Part shown: positions 15,871 through 24,876 of the stretch, piece after piece
Layout of the letters: the number at the start of each line of letters is the position of its first letter
Position numbering within the stretch: the stretch's first letter is position 1
DNA from: Cellulosimicrobium terreum
GTDB taxonomy: Bacteria; Actinomycetota; Actinomycetes; Actinomycetales; Cellulomonadaceae
DNA length: 64,000 bases
Reading direction: 5' to 3'
Assembly: GCA_014803435.1 (NCBI GenBank)
Contig: JACYFD010000001.1
Location: 434,001 to 498,000, forward strand
Program-made: the position numbers and the translations under genes
The notes under the pieces: generated by a model
Databases searched by the model: none
What the model was told of the DNA's origin: nothing
Seen by the model: the letters and a program-made list of their open reading frames with translations, nothing else

Positions 15871-16521
15871 TCAGCCGTGCGGGACCCAGCGGGCGCCGAG
15901 CTCGGCCTGCGTCGGGGCGTCTCCCGGCAGCTCCCCGGCCGCGGTCGCGGGGCCGCGGAGGCCCTCGAGGTGGACCTCGAGGTACCGACGCCGCAGCGCC
16001 GCCGTCCGTGCCGGCGTCCCCACGCGGATGGCGGCGAGCTGCTCGTAGAGCATCGGCAGGTCGGTGTCCGTGACGTCCGGCCGGACCGCGCCGGCCTCCT
16101 GCGCCCGTCGCAGGATCGCGCCGGCGAGCTCTCCTGCCTCCACCGCGAGCTGCCCGTGCTGGGGCGTGGGGGTGAAGCGTCCGGCGAGGTGGACGGTGAG
16201 GGAGTGCACGTCGGCGTCGACGATGCCGCGCAGGAACGTCTCGAACGACTCCCACGGCTCGTCGACGTCCAGCGCCCGGTGCGCGACGTCCACGAACTGG
16301 CGCAGCCCGTCGAGGCACAGCGTCGCGAGGAGCGCCTCCTTGCTCGCGTAGCGGCGGTAGAGCGCGCTGATCCCGACGCCGGCCGCCTGGGCGACGGCGG
16401 CCACGGGCGCGTCGGGCTCGGCGACGAACGTCCTGCGCGCGGCAGCGAGGATCGCGGTGTCGTTGCGCGCGGCCTGGGCGCGTCTGCCGCTGAGCGGCGG
16501 TGGCGAGGTCTCGTCGGGCAC
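15871..16521 (-). CDS. TetR-family repressor (216 aa)
   Basis: The N-terminal TetR helix-turn-helix (about 20-65) contains TAILAAARRTFVAEP, VAAVAQAAGVGISALYRRY and SKEALL; the rest is a ligand-binding helical domain. The GTG at 16521 was chosen because TATTCT lies 6 bases upstream as a leaderless -10 box. The gene faces a DinB-like protein and an epoxide hydrolase, and two matching palindromes (16542-16560 and 16575-16595) fill the gap. It therefore most likely represses itself and the divergent pair. The inducer is unknown, possibly a reactive small molecule. Confidence 0.9.
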   Translation of the reverse strand: MPDETSPPPLSGRRAQAARNDTAILAAARRTFVAEPDAPVAAVAQAAGVGISALYRRYASKEALLATLCLDGLRQFVDVAHRALDVDEPWESFETFLRGIVDADVHSLTVHLAGRFTPTPQHGQLAVEAGELAGAILRRAQEAGAVRPDVTDTDLPMLYEQLAAIRVGTPARTAALRRRYLEVHLEGLRGPATAAGELPGDAPTQAELGARWVPHG

Positions 16522-16537
16522 GCGTCGAGAATACCAC

Positions 16538-16566
16538 TTGTGCGGAACGGAGCATTCCGCTACTCT
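16538..16566 (+). promoter_or_regulatory. Promoter of the DinB-like / epoxide hydrolase genes
   Basis: TTGTGC (16538-16543) and TACTCT (16561-16566) are 17 bases apart. Operator O1 fills the spacer and O2 follows the predicted start near 16573, an arrangement well suited to tight repression. The TetR -10 box (TATTCT, 16528-16533 on the minus strand) overlaps the same region. Confidence 0.55.
16542..16560. promoter_or_regulatory. TetR operator O1
   Basis: GCGGAA-N7-TTCCGC. The core GGAACGGAGCATTCC differs from O2 at only two positions, and the two centres are 34 bp apart, close to three helical turns. Confidence 0.6.
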
Positions 16567-16574
16567 GGATCTAG

Positions 16575-16595
16575 AACGGAACACAGCATTCCGTT
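16575..16595. promoter_or_regulatory. TetR operator O2
   Basis: AACGGAA-N7-TTCCGTT, a 7-7-7 palindrome with core GGAACACAGCATTCC. It lies between the predicted transcription start and the shine-dalgarno of the gene at 16617. Confidence 0.6.
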
Positions 16596-16616
16596 CCGAC
16601 GATCCCAGGAGGAATC

Positions 16617-17249
16617 ATGACCACGTACTCGAACCCCGACCAGGTTCTCGCCGACGCTCACACCGCCCTGCGCGCCGTCGTGCACGGGCTCTCCTCCGAC
16701 GACCTCAGCCGTCCCACCCCGTGCGCCGGCTGGAGCGTCGCGCACGTCCTCCAGCACGCGGCAGGCGACCAGCTCGCCTACGTCGCGGCGATCACGGGGG
16801 AGGGCGGGCCCGCCGAGGACCCGTTCGCACCGAGCGGTGACCTGGTCACGACGCCTGCCGAGCTCGTGGAGCCCGCGCTCGTCGCATCGGCGGCGGCGTT
16901 CGCGCTCGTCGACCCTGCGGGCCACGTGAGCACGCCTCTCCCGATCGGGCCGGTGCCCGCCCTGACCGGGGCGGCCGCCGCAGCCGTCGACGCAGCCGTG
17001 CACGCCTGGGACGTCGCGGTCGCCACCGGCCAGGACTCGCCGCTCGGCGAGGACCTCGCCGCGTTCCTGCTCTCCGTCGCCCCGACGTTCGTCGAGCCCG
17101 TCCGGCCCTACGGCGTCTACGCGGCGGCGCTCGACGGCGGCACGGACACCGGCTCGGGCACCGCGGCGGCGGGCGCACCTGCCGCGCCCGCCGCCGACGC
17201 GCTCCTGCGCTTCCTCGGCCGTGACCCCCGCTGGGCGCCGGACGCCTGA
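16617..17249 (+). CDS. TIGR03086-type DinB/maleylpyruvate isomerase N-terminal-like protein (210 aa)
   Basis: The N-terminus has the mycothiol-dependent isomerase / DinB-like four-helix pattern: LSSDDLSRPTPCAGWSVAHV followed by LQHAAGDQLAYV, with the metal-ligand His in VAHVLQH and a further HAWDVAVA motif near 127. These proteins bind a divalent metal and often use mycothiol for detoxification. AGGAGGA precedes the ATG. It is first in a two-gene unit with the epoxide hydrolase, under the divergent TetR regulator, suggesting joint response to an electrophilic or epoxide compound. The actual substrate is unknown. Confidence 0.8.
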   Translation: MTTYSNPDQVLADAHTALRAVVHGLSSDDLSRPTPCAGWSVAHVLQHAAGDQLAYVAAITGEGGPAEDPFAPSGDLVTTPAELVEPALVASAAAFALVDPAGHVSTPLPIGPVPALTGAAAAAVDAAVHAWDVAVATGQDSPLGEDLAAFLLSVAPTFVEPVRPYGVYAAALDGGTDTGSGTAAAGAPAAPAADALLRFLGRDPRWAPDA

Positions 17250-17309
17250 CCGCCACCGCCTGACACCGTCCGAACCGCACCCGACGTGCGACGACCGAGG
17301 AGACGCACC

Positions 17310-18392
17310 ATGGACACGCAGGTCACCGCGACCCGGATCGAGATCCCCCAGGCCGACCTCGACGACGTGCGCGAGCGCCTGGCGCGCACGCGCTTCACCG
17401 ACGCCCTCGACCCCGACGACGGGTACGGCACCTCCGTCGCGTCGGTCCGCGAGCTCGTCCGGTACTGGCAGGAGGACTTCGACTGGCGTGCGCTGGAGGA
17501 GCGCCTGAACGCGTACCCGCAGATCGAGACCGTGATCGACGGTCAGCGCGTGCACGCGATCCACGTGCGCTCGGGCCGGCCGGACGCCGTCGGGCTGGTC
17601 CTCACGCACGGCTGGCCCGGCTCGGTCCTCGAGTACCTCGACGTGATCGAGCCCCTCACCGAGGCGGGGTACGACGTCGTCGTCCCGTCCATCCCGGGCT
17701 TCGGGTTCTCCGGCCCGACGACGGAGCGCGGCTGGGACATCCAGCGCGTCGCGCGCGCCTGGGTCGAGCTCATGCGCCGGCTCGGGTACGAGCGGTACGG
17801 CGCGGTCGGGAACGACGCGGGCTCGATGATCTCGCCCGAGGTGGGTCGCCTCGACCCCGAGCACGTCGTCGGCGTGCACGTGGCCCAGCTCTACGCGTTC
17901 CCGTCCGGCGACCCGGCCGAGATGGCCGACCTGACCGACGAGGAGCAGGCAGCGCTCGCCCACCTCGGCTGGTTCTGGGAGAACCTGGGCGGGTTCAACG
18001 TGCTGCAGTCCCAGCAGCCGCAGACCCTCGCGCACGCCCTCGCCGACTCGCCGTCGGGACTTCTCGGCTGGAACAGCCAGCTCATGGGCGAGGCGGATCC
18101 CGAGTTCGTCGTCGCCAACGCCGCGGTCTACTGGTTCACCCGGACGCAGGGCTCGGCGCTGCGCATGTACCGGGAGAACGCGCTCGCGCAGCCCGGACCG
18201 GCGGCACCGACGACCGTCCCGACGGCTCTCGCGCAGGCGAAGGGAGACTTCGCGTCGATCCGACGGTTCGTCGAGCGCGACCACGCGGACGTCCGGCAGT
18301 GGACGACGTACGAGCGCGGCGGGCACTACGCGGCGCACCTGGAGCCGGAGCAGACGGTCGCCGACGTCCTGCGGTTCTTCGACGCGCTCTGA
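17310..18392 (+). CDS. Epoxide hydrolase, EHN/alpha-beta hydrolase family (360 aa)
   Basis: An N-terminal EHN domain (about 8-110, IEIPQADLDDVRERLARTRF) precedes an alpha/beta-hydrolase domain with the oxyanion motif LTHGWPGS, the nucleophile Asp in VGNDAGS (about residue 171) and the catalytic His in ERGGHYAAHLEPE. IPGFGFSG is also diagnostic. Enzymes of this family open epoxides to diols; a juvenile-hormone-hydrolase-like fold is typical. GAGGAGA precedes the ATG. It is probably co-transcribed with the DinB-like gene 60 bases upstream. Confidence 0.9.
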   Translation: MDTQVTATRIEIPQADLDDVRERLARTRFTDALDPDDGYGTSVASVRELVRYWQEDFDWRALEERLNAYPQIETVIDGQRVHAIHVRSGRPDAVGLVLTHGWPGSVLEYLDVIEPLTEAGYDVVVPSIPGFGFSGPTTERGWDIQRVARAWVELMRRLGYERYGAVGNDAGSMISPEVGRLDPEHVVGVHVAQLYAFPSGDPAEMADLTDEEQAALAHLGWFWENLGGFNVLQSQQPQTLAHALADSPSGLLGWNSQLMGEADPEFVVANAAVYWFTRTQGSALRMYRENALAQPGPAAPTTVPTALAQAKGDFASIRRFVERDHADVRQWTTYERGGHYAAHLEPEQTVADVLRFFDAL

Positions 18393-18417
18393 GACCGCGC
18401 GCGTAGGGTCGGGTGCC

Positions 18418-18957
18418 ATGAGCAGCGAACGCGCCGCGGCGGCGCTGGAGGCGTCCGGGATCGACTTCACCATCACGAGGCACGGCCCGGTCGGTTCGCT
18501 GGCCGAGGCCGCGGCCGCGCGTGGCGTCGACCCGTCGCGGGTCCTCAAGACGCTCGTGGTGCGGCGGGGCGAGGACGACTACCTGTTCGTCCTCGTCCCG
18601 GGCGACCGGCAGATCTCGTGGCCCAAGCTCCGTGCGCTCCTCGGGGTCTCGCGGCTGTCGATGCCGGACAAGGACGTGGCCCGCGACGTGACCGGGTACG
18701 AGCGGGGCACGATCACGCCGTTCGGCTCGACGACGACCTGGCCGGTCGTGGCCGACGTCCGGGTGCTCGGAGCACCCGTGGGCGACGACGCCGACGTCGC
18801 GGGCGAGGCTCAGGAGCCGTCCGTGGGACTCGTGTCGATCGGGGCGGGCGCGCACGGCGTCGCCGCCACCGTCGCCGCGGACGCCCTGGTCCGGGCGCTC
18901 GGCGCGCAGGTCGCCGACGTCACGGAACCCCTGGAGGTCGTCCCCGAGGGGTCGTGA
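18418..18957 (+). CDS. ybaK: YbaK/EbsC-type aminoacyl-tRNA deacylase (179 aa)
   Basis: The single YbaK domain has GIDFTITRHGPV near the N-terminus, the RVLKTLVV Lys segment, FVLVPGDRQIS, and GTITPFG with a later VSIGAGAHG. YbaK hydrolyses mischarged Cys-tRNA(Pro) and related species to guard translation. Residue K near position 42 (in VLKTLV) is the conserved catalytic Lys. The ATG follows a TAGGGT -10 box by 8 bases, so it has its own promoter after the epoxide hydrolase gene. Confidence 0.85.
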   Translation: MSSERAAAALEASGIDFTITRHGPVGSLAEAAAARGVDPSRVLKTLVVRRGEDDYLFVLVPGDRQISWPKLRALLGVSRLSMPDKDVARDVTGYERGTITPFGSTTTWPVVADVRVLGAPVGDDADVAGEAQEPSVGLVSIGAGAHGVAATVAADALVRALGAQVADVTEPLEVVPEGS

Positions 18958-19103
18958 GAACGCCCGCGGGTCCACGGTCGTGCAGGTCCTGTGTGGACGG
19001 TCGGCGTGGTGCGCTCGTGGGGTGGTGCCCGCGGGTGGTCGGGGGCAGACTGGGTCGGCGTCAGGGGGGCGCACGACGACTCAGAGACGGTGGAGAGATC
19101 CGC

Positions 19104-19478
19104 ATGGACACGAGCAGCGAGACCAGCGGTGCGAGCGGCATCACCTACGCCGCGGGGGCCGACGGTGCCGTCATCACGATGTGGGGCGAGATCGACGCGG
19201 CGCTGCGGGACCGGGCGAGCGAGGCGATGGCGTTCGTGCTCGACTCCCGCGCCCGGGTGGTCGTCGACGTCGCGGACGTCGGGTTCATCGACTCCTCCGG
19301 CATCGCGTTCATCATCCAGCTGTACATGCTGGGTGCGGAGGAGGGGCGCGACGTCGTGCTCCGTGACCCGTCGCCGAGCATCGTCGAGCTGCTCGAGATG
19401 ATCGGCATGGGCGGGCGCATCCCGGTCGTGCACAGCGGCACGCCGACGGGACCCGTCGAGGTCGTCGGCGCGCGCTGA
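19104..19478 (+). CDS. STAS-domain anti-sigma factor antagonist (124 aa)
   Basis: The protein is one STAS domain of the SpoIIAA/RsbV type. AGADGAVITMWGEIDAALRD is the nucleotide-fold strand, and DVGFIDSSGIAFI carries the Ser-Ser phosphorylation site. Such proteins are phosphorylated by an anti-sigma kinase and released by a PP2C phosphatase to free a sigma factor. No kinase is adjacent, but a SpoIIE-type phosphatase is encoded at 42528-44288. GGAGAG lies upstream of the ATG. The 145 bases before it hold only two CCCGCGGG palindromes. Confidence 0.85.
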   Translation: MDTSSETSGASGITYAAGADGAVITMWGEIDAALRDRASEAMAFVLDSRARVVVDVADVGFIDSSGIAFIIQLYMLGAEEGRDVVLRDPSPSIVELLEMIGMGGRIPVVHSGTPTGPVEVVGAR

Positions 19479-19484
19479 CCCCGC

Positions 19485-19721
19485 TCAGGCGGAGCCGTAC
19501 GGCGGGTCGTCCGTCCGTCCGGGCCGGTCCTGCGCGTCGTCCCGACCGCGGGGAGGGTTCTCGGCGGGGAGCTTCTGGCGCAGGGCGGCCCAGTAGAGGC
19601 CGGTGAGCATCCCCCCGACCACGGCGATCGGGACGAGCGCCTCGCCGAACCACAGGGCCGAGCACGCGACGAGCGCGCCGTAGACCATCGGGACCGCGAG
19701 ATCGAGAGTGCGCCTGTCCAT
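19485..19721 (-). CDS. Small membrane protein (78 aa)
   Basis: Two short hydrophobic helices (LAVPMVYGALVACSALWF and ALVPIAVVGGMLTGLYWAAL) are followed by a charged cytoplasmic tail with many Arg, Asp and Pro. GAGGAGG precedes the ATG, which supports a real gene. It converges with the STAS gene, 6 bases between stops, and is divergent from sbcD. The family and function are unknown. Confidence 0.65.
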   Translation of the reverse strand: MDRRTLDLAVPMVYGALVACSALWFGEALVPIAVVGGMLTGLYWAALRQKLPAENPPRGRDDAQDRPGRTDDPPYGSA

Positions 19722-19814
19722 CGTCAGCCTCCTCGCACCGGTGAGCACGCACCGGTCCCGGCGCGCACGCGGAGCCTACCGCGCGGTGTCGGTGCCTGCG
19801 GATACGTTCGTCGC

Positions 19815-21056
19815 ATGCGCATCCTGCACACGTCCGACTGGCACCTGGGCCGGACGTTGCACGGTGTGGACCTGCTGGACCACCAGGCCGCCTACCTCGA
19901 CCACCTCGTGGAGCTCGCGCGAGCCGAGCCGGTCGACGCCCTGGTCGTCGCGGGCGACGTCTACGACCGCGCGATCCCGCCCGTCGAGGCCGTCGCCCTG
20001 CTGTCCGACGCCGTGGCCCGGCTCGCCGAGCACACGGCGGTCGTCCTCACCCCGGGCAACCACGACTCGGCGACGCGCCTCGGTTTCGGGGCCGACGTCA
20101 TGCGCCCCGGCGTGCACGTGAGGGCGCGCGTGCCCGACGTCGGGCGGCCCGTCCTCGTGGAGCCGCGCGGTCGTACGGCGGGCGGGGACACGGACGGCCC
20201 GCTGCTCGTCTACGCGCTGCCCTACCTCGATCCCGACGCCGCGCGGCACGTGCTCGCGGAGGATGGCCCGGGCGACGGGCGGGACGGCGGGGTGCGCCCG
20301 CTCGCGCGATCGCACGAGGCGGTCATGGCCGCGGCGCTGCGGCGGGTCGGGCACGACCTCGTGGCGCGACGGGCGGCAGGTGTCGCCGGCCGCGCGGTGC
20401 TTGCGGGGCACGCGTTCGTCGTCGGGGGAGCGGCATCCGAGTCGGAGCGGGACATCCGGGTCGGCGGCGTGGACGCGGTGCCCGCCGGTGTCTTCGGCGG
20501 GCACGGGCTCGACTACGTGGCGCTCGGCCACCTGCACGGGCCGCAGCGGGTCACGGTGCCGGACGGCACGCGTGCGCGCTACTCCGGCTCGCCGCTCGCG
20601 TTCTCCTTCTCGGAGCGGCACCAGCGCAAGTCGACGGCGCTCGTCGACCTGCAGCTGGTGGGCGCCGGCACCGCACCCGACGACGGGATCGAGCTCGTCC
20701 CCGCGCCCGTGCCCCGGCGCCTCACGGACCTGACCGGGACGCTCGACGGCCTGCTCGGCGCCCAGGGCGCCGACCACGTCCACGACTGGGTGCGCGTCGT
20801 CGTCACGGACCAGGCCCGGCCCGCGGAGCTGTACGCACGGGTCAAGTCACGCTTCCCCCACGCGCTCCAGGTGACGCACCGCCCGCCGTGGCCGGTCGAG
20901 CGGTCGGGCGTGACCGCCGTCGGACCGGGCCACGACCCGCTCGTGGCGGCGCGCGAGTTCGTCGAGCACGTGTCCGGGAGCGAACCGTCGGCCGCGGAGG
21001 TCGTCGTGCTGCGCGCCGCGATCGAGGGCGCGCTCGCGGCGGAGCGGAGCGCCTGA
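19815..21056 (+). CDS. sbcD: SbcD, exonuclease subunit of the SbcCD nuclease (413 aa)
   Basis: This metallophosphoesterase is the Mre11 homologue. Motifs appear in order: HTSDWHLGRTLHG, VVAGDVYDRAIPP, LTPGNHDSATRLG and VVAGDVYDR/GHAF-type His ligands, all binding two Mn2+ ions. With SbcC it cuts hairpins and blocked DNA ends. The ATG is 6 bases after TACGTT, so it is probably leaderless. The stop overlaps the sbcC start (TGATG), so the two are translationally coupled. The cruciform-forming repeats elsewhere in this window are typical SbcCD substrates, but that link is only inference. Confidence 0.95.
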   Translation: MRILHTSDWHLGRTLHGVDLLDHQAAYLDHLVELARAEPVDALVVAGDVYDRAIPPVEAVALLSDAVARLAEHTAVVLTPGNHDSATRLGFGADVMRPGVHVRARVPDVGRPVLVEPRGRTAGGDTDGPLLVYALPYLDPDAARHVLAEDGPGDGRDGGVRPLARSHEAVMAAALRRVGHDLVARRAAGVAGRAVLAGHAFVVGGAASESERDIRVGGVDAVPAGVFGGHGLDYVALGHLHGPQRVTVPDGTRARYSGSPLAFSFSERHQRKSTALVDLQLVGAGTAPDDGIELVPAPVPRRLTDLTGTLDGLLGAQGADHVHDWVRVVVTDQARPAELYARVKSRFPHALQVTHRPPWPVERSGVTAVGPGHDPLVAAREFVEHVSGSEPSAAEVVVLRAAIEGALAAERSA

Positions 21057-24000
21057 TGCACCTGCACTCCGTCACGTTCCAGGCGATCGGCCCGTTCCCG
21101 GGCCGGCATCGGATCGACCTGGCGACCCTCGGGGCCGGGGGGATCTTCCTGCTCGACGGGCCTACCGGCGCCGGCAAGTCGACGATCATCGACGCCGTCG
21201 TGTTCGCGCTGTACGGGAAGGTCGCGGCGGCGGGAGCGAGCGACGACCGCCTGCGGTCCGCGTTCGCGCCGCCTGACGTCGAGTCGTTCGTCGACCTCGT
21301 GCTCGAGGTGCCGGCGGGCGTGTTCCGGATCCGGCGTACGCCGGAGTACCGGCGTCCCAAGAAGCGCGGCGCGGGCACGACGACGCAGCAGGCGTCGGTC
21401 CGGCTGTGGCGGCTCCCGGCGGTTCCGGCCGCGACGGACGAGGACCCGGCCGGAGAGCTGGTGTCGGCCCGGCTCGACGAGGTGGGCGTGGAGGTCGAGC
21501 GCGTCGTCGGGCTCGACCGGCGCCAGCTCGTGCAGACGGTCGTGCTCCCGCAGGGTGAGTTCGCGAGCTTCCTGCGGGCGGACCCGGAGAAGCGTCGGGA
21601 CCTGCTGCAGAAGGTGTTCGGCACGGAGCTGTACGAGCGGGCCTCGGCGCGGCTGGCCGAGATGGCGCGCGACGCGCGGGCACGGATCGAGACCGCGCGG
21701 CAGTCGGTGCAGGCCGCCGTCGAGCACGTCGTGGGTGCCGCCGGGTTCACCGCCGCGGACGCGAGCGAGCTGCGCGGGGCCGCGCAGGACGAGACGCGCC
21801 TGCGGCGCTGCGCCGCAGGCGATCTCGAGTCTGAGGTCGAGGTGGAGGTCGAGGTCGAGGCCGAGGCCGAGGCCGGGACAGCGGCAGGAGTGGAGCCGGG
21901 CGTGCACGCGCTCGCGCTCGCCCACGAGCGCCGCCGCAGGGCCGAGGCCGACGAGCTCGCGCTGCACGAGCTGGCCGCGAACGGCCTCCTCGTGGCGGCG
22001 CGGGACCGGCTCGACGCCGAGCGCGCGACCGCGGCGGCGCTCGAGAAGCGCGCCGTCCTGGGTGCCGAGCGCGCACGGCTCGCCGCCGAGGAGCCGCACG
22101 TCGCGGGTCTGCGCGACCGGCTCGACGCCGCGGCGCGGGCCGCGGTCGTGGCGCCTGCCGCGCGTCGGGCCCGGGCGGCGGACGTGGCGCTCGCCGACGC
22201 GCTCGAGCGTCAGGAGCTGGCTCGGACCGGCGCGCCGGACGTGCTCGCCACGGCGGACCCGAGCACGCTCGAGGCGCTCCGCTCGGACGTCGTCGCGGCG
22301 TCCGTGCGTGTCGCGCGGCTGCTCCCGGTCGGTGCCGAGCTCCCGGCCCGTGAGCGCGAGCTCGCCGACGGGCGCAAGGAGGTCGCGCGGGCCGAGGAGG
22401 GCCGACGCCGCGTGCAGACCGAGCTCGCCGGGCGCCCAGCGGTGCGCGACGCGCTGCACCAGGTCGTCGAGGACCACCGTGAGACCGCCGGGAGCCTCGG
22501 CGAGCTGCAGGGGCGGGCCCTGCGCGCCCGGTCCGTCGCCACGGCGGCGCAGGACGCCGAGGAGACCGCGCTCGCGCTCGCCCGCGCGGTCGACGCGCGC
22601 GGGCAGGCGGCGACCGTCGCGCGCGCCGCGGTCGACGCCGAGCGCGACGTCCGGGCGGCGCGCATCGCGGGGATCGCGGGCGAGCTCGCCGACGGCCTGC
22701 TCGACGCCGAGCCGTGCCCCGTGTGCGGCTCGTCCGAGCACCCACAGCCCGCGACGCGCACGCGGGACCACGCGACGCCGCAGGACGTCGACGCGGCGGA
22801 GGCGGCGCGCGTCGAGGCCGACGCCGCGCTGCACCAGGCGTCAGGGCTCGTGCGGACCCTCACCGAGCGTGTCGACGCCCTGCGGCACGCGGCAGAAGGG
22901 CTGGACGCGCGGTCGGCACACGACCGCGTCACCGAGGTCACCGACGCCGTGCGCACGGCCGAGGAGGCCGGTGCGCGACTGGCCGAGGCGCTGCGCGGCC
23001 TGGAGGAGCACGACACGGTGACCCGCGAGCTGCAGGGACGCGACGCCGGGCTCGCGCAGACCGTCGCGGCCGAGACGTCCCGGCTCGACGCGCTCGCCGA
23101 GCACGTCGCGGCGGACCGCGCGGAGATCCGTCGTGAGTCGGCCTCGGCGCTCGTCGCAGCGGGCGGGCACGACGTCGCGAGCGGCGCGCGCAACCCCGTG
23201 GCGGTGCTCGTCGCCGCGCTGGAGGCACGGCTCCGCTCGATCGACGCCCTCGTCGCCGCGCAGACGGCGGTCGCGACGGCGCGCCGGGACGCCGAGCAGC
23301 GAGGGACCGAGCTCGGGGCGCTCCTGACCGAGGGCGGTTTCGCAGACGCGGGCTCGGCCCTCGCCTCGGTGCTCGACGAGAACGCCCGGGCGCAGGCCGA
23401 GCGCGACGTGAGCCGCTACGGCGCCGACCTGGTGATGCTGCGCGCGGGGCTCGCGGACCCGGCCGTGGCGGGTCTGACCGAGGACGCCACCGCGGACGTC
23501 GACGCCGCGCGTCGTGCCGTCACCGAGGCGGAGGACGCGATGCGGGTCGTCACGCGGCGGCACGAGCTCGTCGCGCGCCAGGCGGACGCGGCGAGGTCGG
23601 GGGCGGACGCTGTCGGGACCGCGATCGACGGATGGGTCCGCGCGCGGGCGGACGCCGGCCCCGTGCACCGCATGGCGGCACTGGCGGCCGGGACAGGGAG
23701 CGACAACGTGCACGCGCTGTCGCTCGCGACGTTCGTGCTCGTGCGGCGGTTCGAGGACGTCGTGGCGGCGGCGAACGAGCGCCTCGCCGAGATGTCGTCG
23801 GGGCGGTACGAGCTCGTGCGCAGCACCACGCGCGAGGACGTGCGCTCCCGGCGCACCGGCCTCGCGATGAAGGTGCTCGACCACGTCACCGAGCAGTCCC
23901 GCGACCCGCGCACGCTCTCCGGTGGCGAGACGTTCTACGTGTCGTTGTGCCTCGCGCTGGGGCTCGCGGACGTCGTCACCGCCGAGGCCGGCGGAATCGA

Positions 24001-24208
24001 GCTGGGCACGCTGTTCGTCGACGAGGGGTTCGGCAGCCTCGACCCGGAGACGCTCGAGGTGGTGCTCGCGGAGCTCGGGCGGCTGCGTGCGGGTGGGCGC
24101 GCGGTCGGGATCGTGTCCCACGTGGAGGCGCTCAAGCAGTCCATCGCCGAGCGTGTCGAGGTGCGCCGCCTGCCCGGAGGTGGGAGCACGTTGACCGTGC
24201 GGGCCTGA
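21056..24208 (+). CDS. sbcC: SbcC, ATPase/coiled-coil subunit of the SbcCD nuclease (1050 aa)
   Basis: The Rad50-like layout is clear: Walker A GPTGAGKSTIIDAV near residue 38, a long coiled coil with zinc hook C554-P-V-C557, then LSGGETFYVSLCLALGLADV and Walker B LFVDEGFGSLD near the C-terminus. Overlap with sbcD means one operon. At about residues 258-275 a low-complexity Val/Glu and Ala/Glu repeat (EVEVEVEVEAEAEAG) is encoded by a GAGGTC/GAGGCC repeat at 21832-21879. This repeat could extend the coil or vary in length. Length is normal for the family. Confidence 0.95.
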   Translation: MHLHSVTFQAIGPFPGRHRIDLATLGAGGIFLLDGPTGAGKSTIIDAVVFALYGKVAAAGASDDRLRSAFAPPDVESFVDLVLEVPAGVFRIRRTPEYRRPKKRGAGTTTQQASVRLWRLPAVPAATDEDPAGELVSARLDEVGVEVERVVGLDRRQLVQTVVLPQGEFASFLRADPEKRRDLLQKVFGTELYERASARLAEMARDARARIETARQSVQAAVEHVVGAAGFTAADASELRGAAQDETRLRRCAAGDLESEVEVEVEVEAEAEAGTAAGVEPGVHALALAHERRRRAEADELALHELAANGLLVAARDRLDAERATAAALEKRAVLGAERARLAAEEPHVAGLRDRLDAAARAAVVAPAARRARAADVALADALERQELARTGAPDVLATADPSTLEALRSDVVAASVRVARLLPVGAELPARERELADGRKEVARAEEGRRRVQTELAGRPAVRDALHQVVEDHRETAGSLGELQGRALRARSVATAAQDAEETALALARAVDARGQAATVARAAVDAERDVRAARIAGIAGELADGLLDAEPCPVCGSSEHPQPATRTRDHATPQDVDAAEAARVEADAALHQASGLVRTLTERVDALRHAAEGLDARSAHDRVTEVTDAVRTAEEAGARLAEALRGLEEHDTVTRELQGRDAGLAQTVAAETSRLDALAEHVAADRAEIRRESASALVAAGGHDVASGARNPVAVLVAALEARLRSIDALVAAQTAVATARRDAEQRGTELGALLTEGGFADAGSALASVLDENARAQAERDVSRYGADLVMLRAGLADPAVAGLTEDATADVDAARRAVTEAEDAMRVVTRRHELVARQADAARSGADAVGTAIDGWVRARADAGPVHRMAALAAGTGSDNVHALSLATFVLVRRFEDVVAAANERLAEMSSGRYELVRSTTREDVRSRRTGLAMKVLDHVTEQSRDPRTLSGGETFYVSLCLALGLADVVTAEAGGIELGTLFVDEGFGSLDPETLEVVLAELGRLRAGGRAVGIVSHVEALKQSIAERVEVRRLPGGGSTLTVRA

Positions 24209-24223
24209 CGGTGGTGCGTCGGG

Positions 24224-24859
24224 TCACCGGGCGGGAGGCGCGCAGACCCGTTCGACGAGCTCTGTCACGGCGTCGCCGAGCGGTTGCGGCGGGCTCCCCT
24301 CCGCGACCGCGAGCGCGGCCCGGTCGAACGCCGCCGACAGCAGGAGCGTGAGGGCGTCGAGCCTTGCGGCGTCGTGGGACGCGGCCTCGGACGAGGGGGC
24401 GCCGCCGTGGGGTGTCCGGGAGGTCGCGGCGTCGAGGCCCTGCCGCAGCGTGCGCCGCGCGTGTCGGGCGTCGAGCGCGTCGGCCTCCGCGGCACCGAGG
24501 ACGGCGGGGGCGTCGACGAGCAGGAGCCGGGTGCGACCGGGCACCGCCATCGCGGCGAGGTAGGCGCGCGCGCCCAGGACGAGGTCCTGGACAGGGTCGG
24601 TGCCTGAGCCGGGCGGGGTCCGCCGGTCGATCTCGTCGGCGACGGCCGTGGCCTCCGCCTCGACGACCGCCCGGAACAGGTCCTGCTTGTCCGTGTAGTG
24701 GTGGTAGAGCGCGCCGCGTGTCACCTGGGCGGCGGCGGCGATCTGCGGCGTGGACGTCGAGGCGTAGCCGTTCTCGACGAAGAGCTCGCGGGCCGCGCCG
24801 ACGAGGGCTGCCCGCGTGGTGCGGGTGCGCTCGGGGTTGGTGCGTCGAGGGTCTTGCAT
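24224..24859 (-). CDS. TetR-family regulator (211 aa)
   Basis: The helix-turn-helix (about 15-65) reads RTTRAALVGAARELFVENGY, TPQIAAAAQVTRGALYHHY and DKQDLFRAV; the remainder is a helical ligand domain. The ATG at 24859 gives the normal length. It is divergent from a VOC-domain gene, and an inverted repeat pair in the 67-base gap marks the likely operator. It probably represses itself and the VOC gene. A TACAGT -10-like box lies 8 bases before the ATG. Confidence 0.85.
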   Translation of the reverse strand: MQDPRRTNPERTRTTRAALVGAARELFVENGYASTSTPQIAAAAQVTRGALYHHYTDKQDLFRAVVEAEATAVADEIDRRTPPGSGTDPVQDLVLGARAYLAAMAVPGRTRLLLVDAPAVLGAAEADALDARHARRTLRQGLDAATSRTPHGGAPSSEAASHDAARLDALTLLLSAAFDRAALAVAEGSPPQPLGDAVTELVERVCAPPAR

Positions 24860-24876
24860 ACCGGCAGACTGTACGT

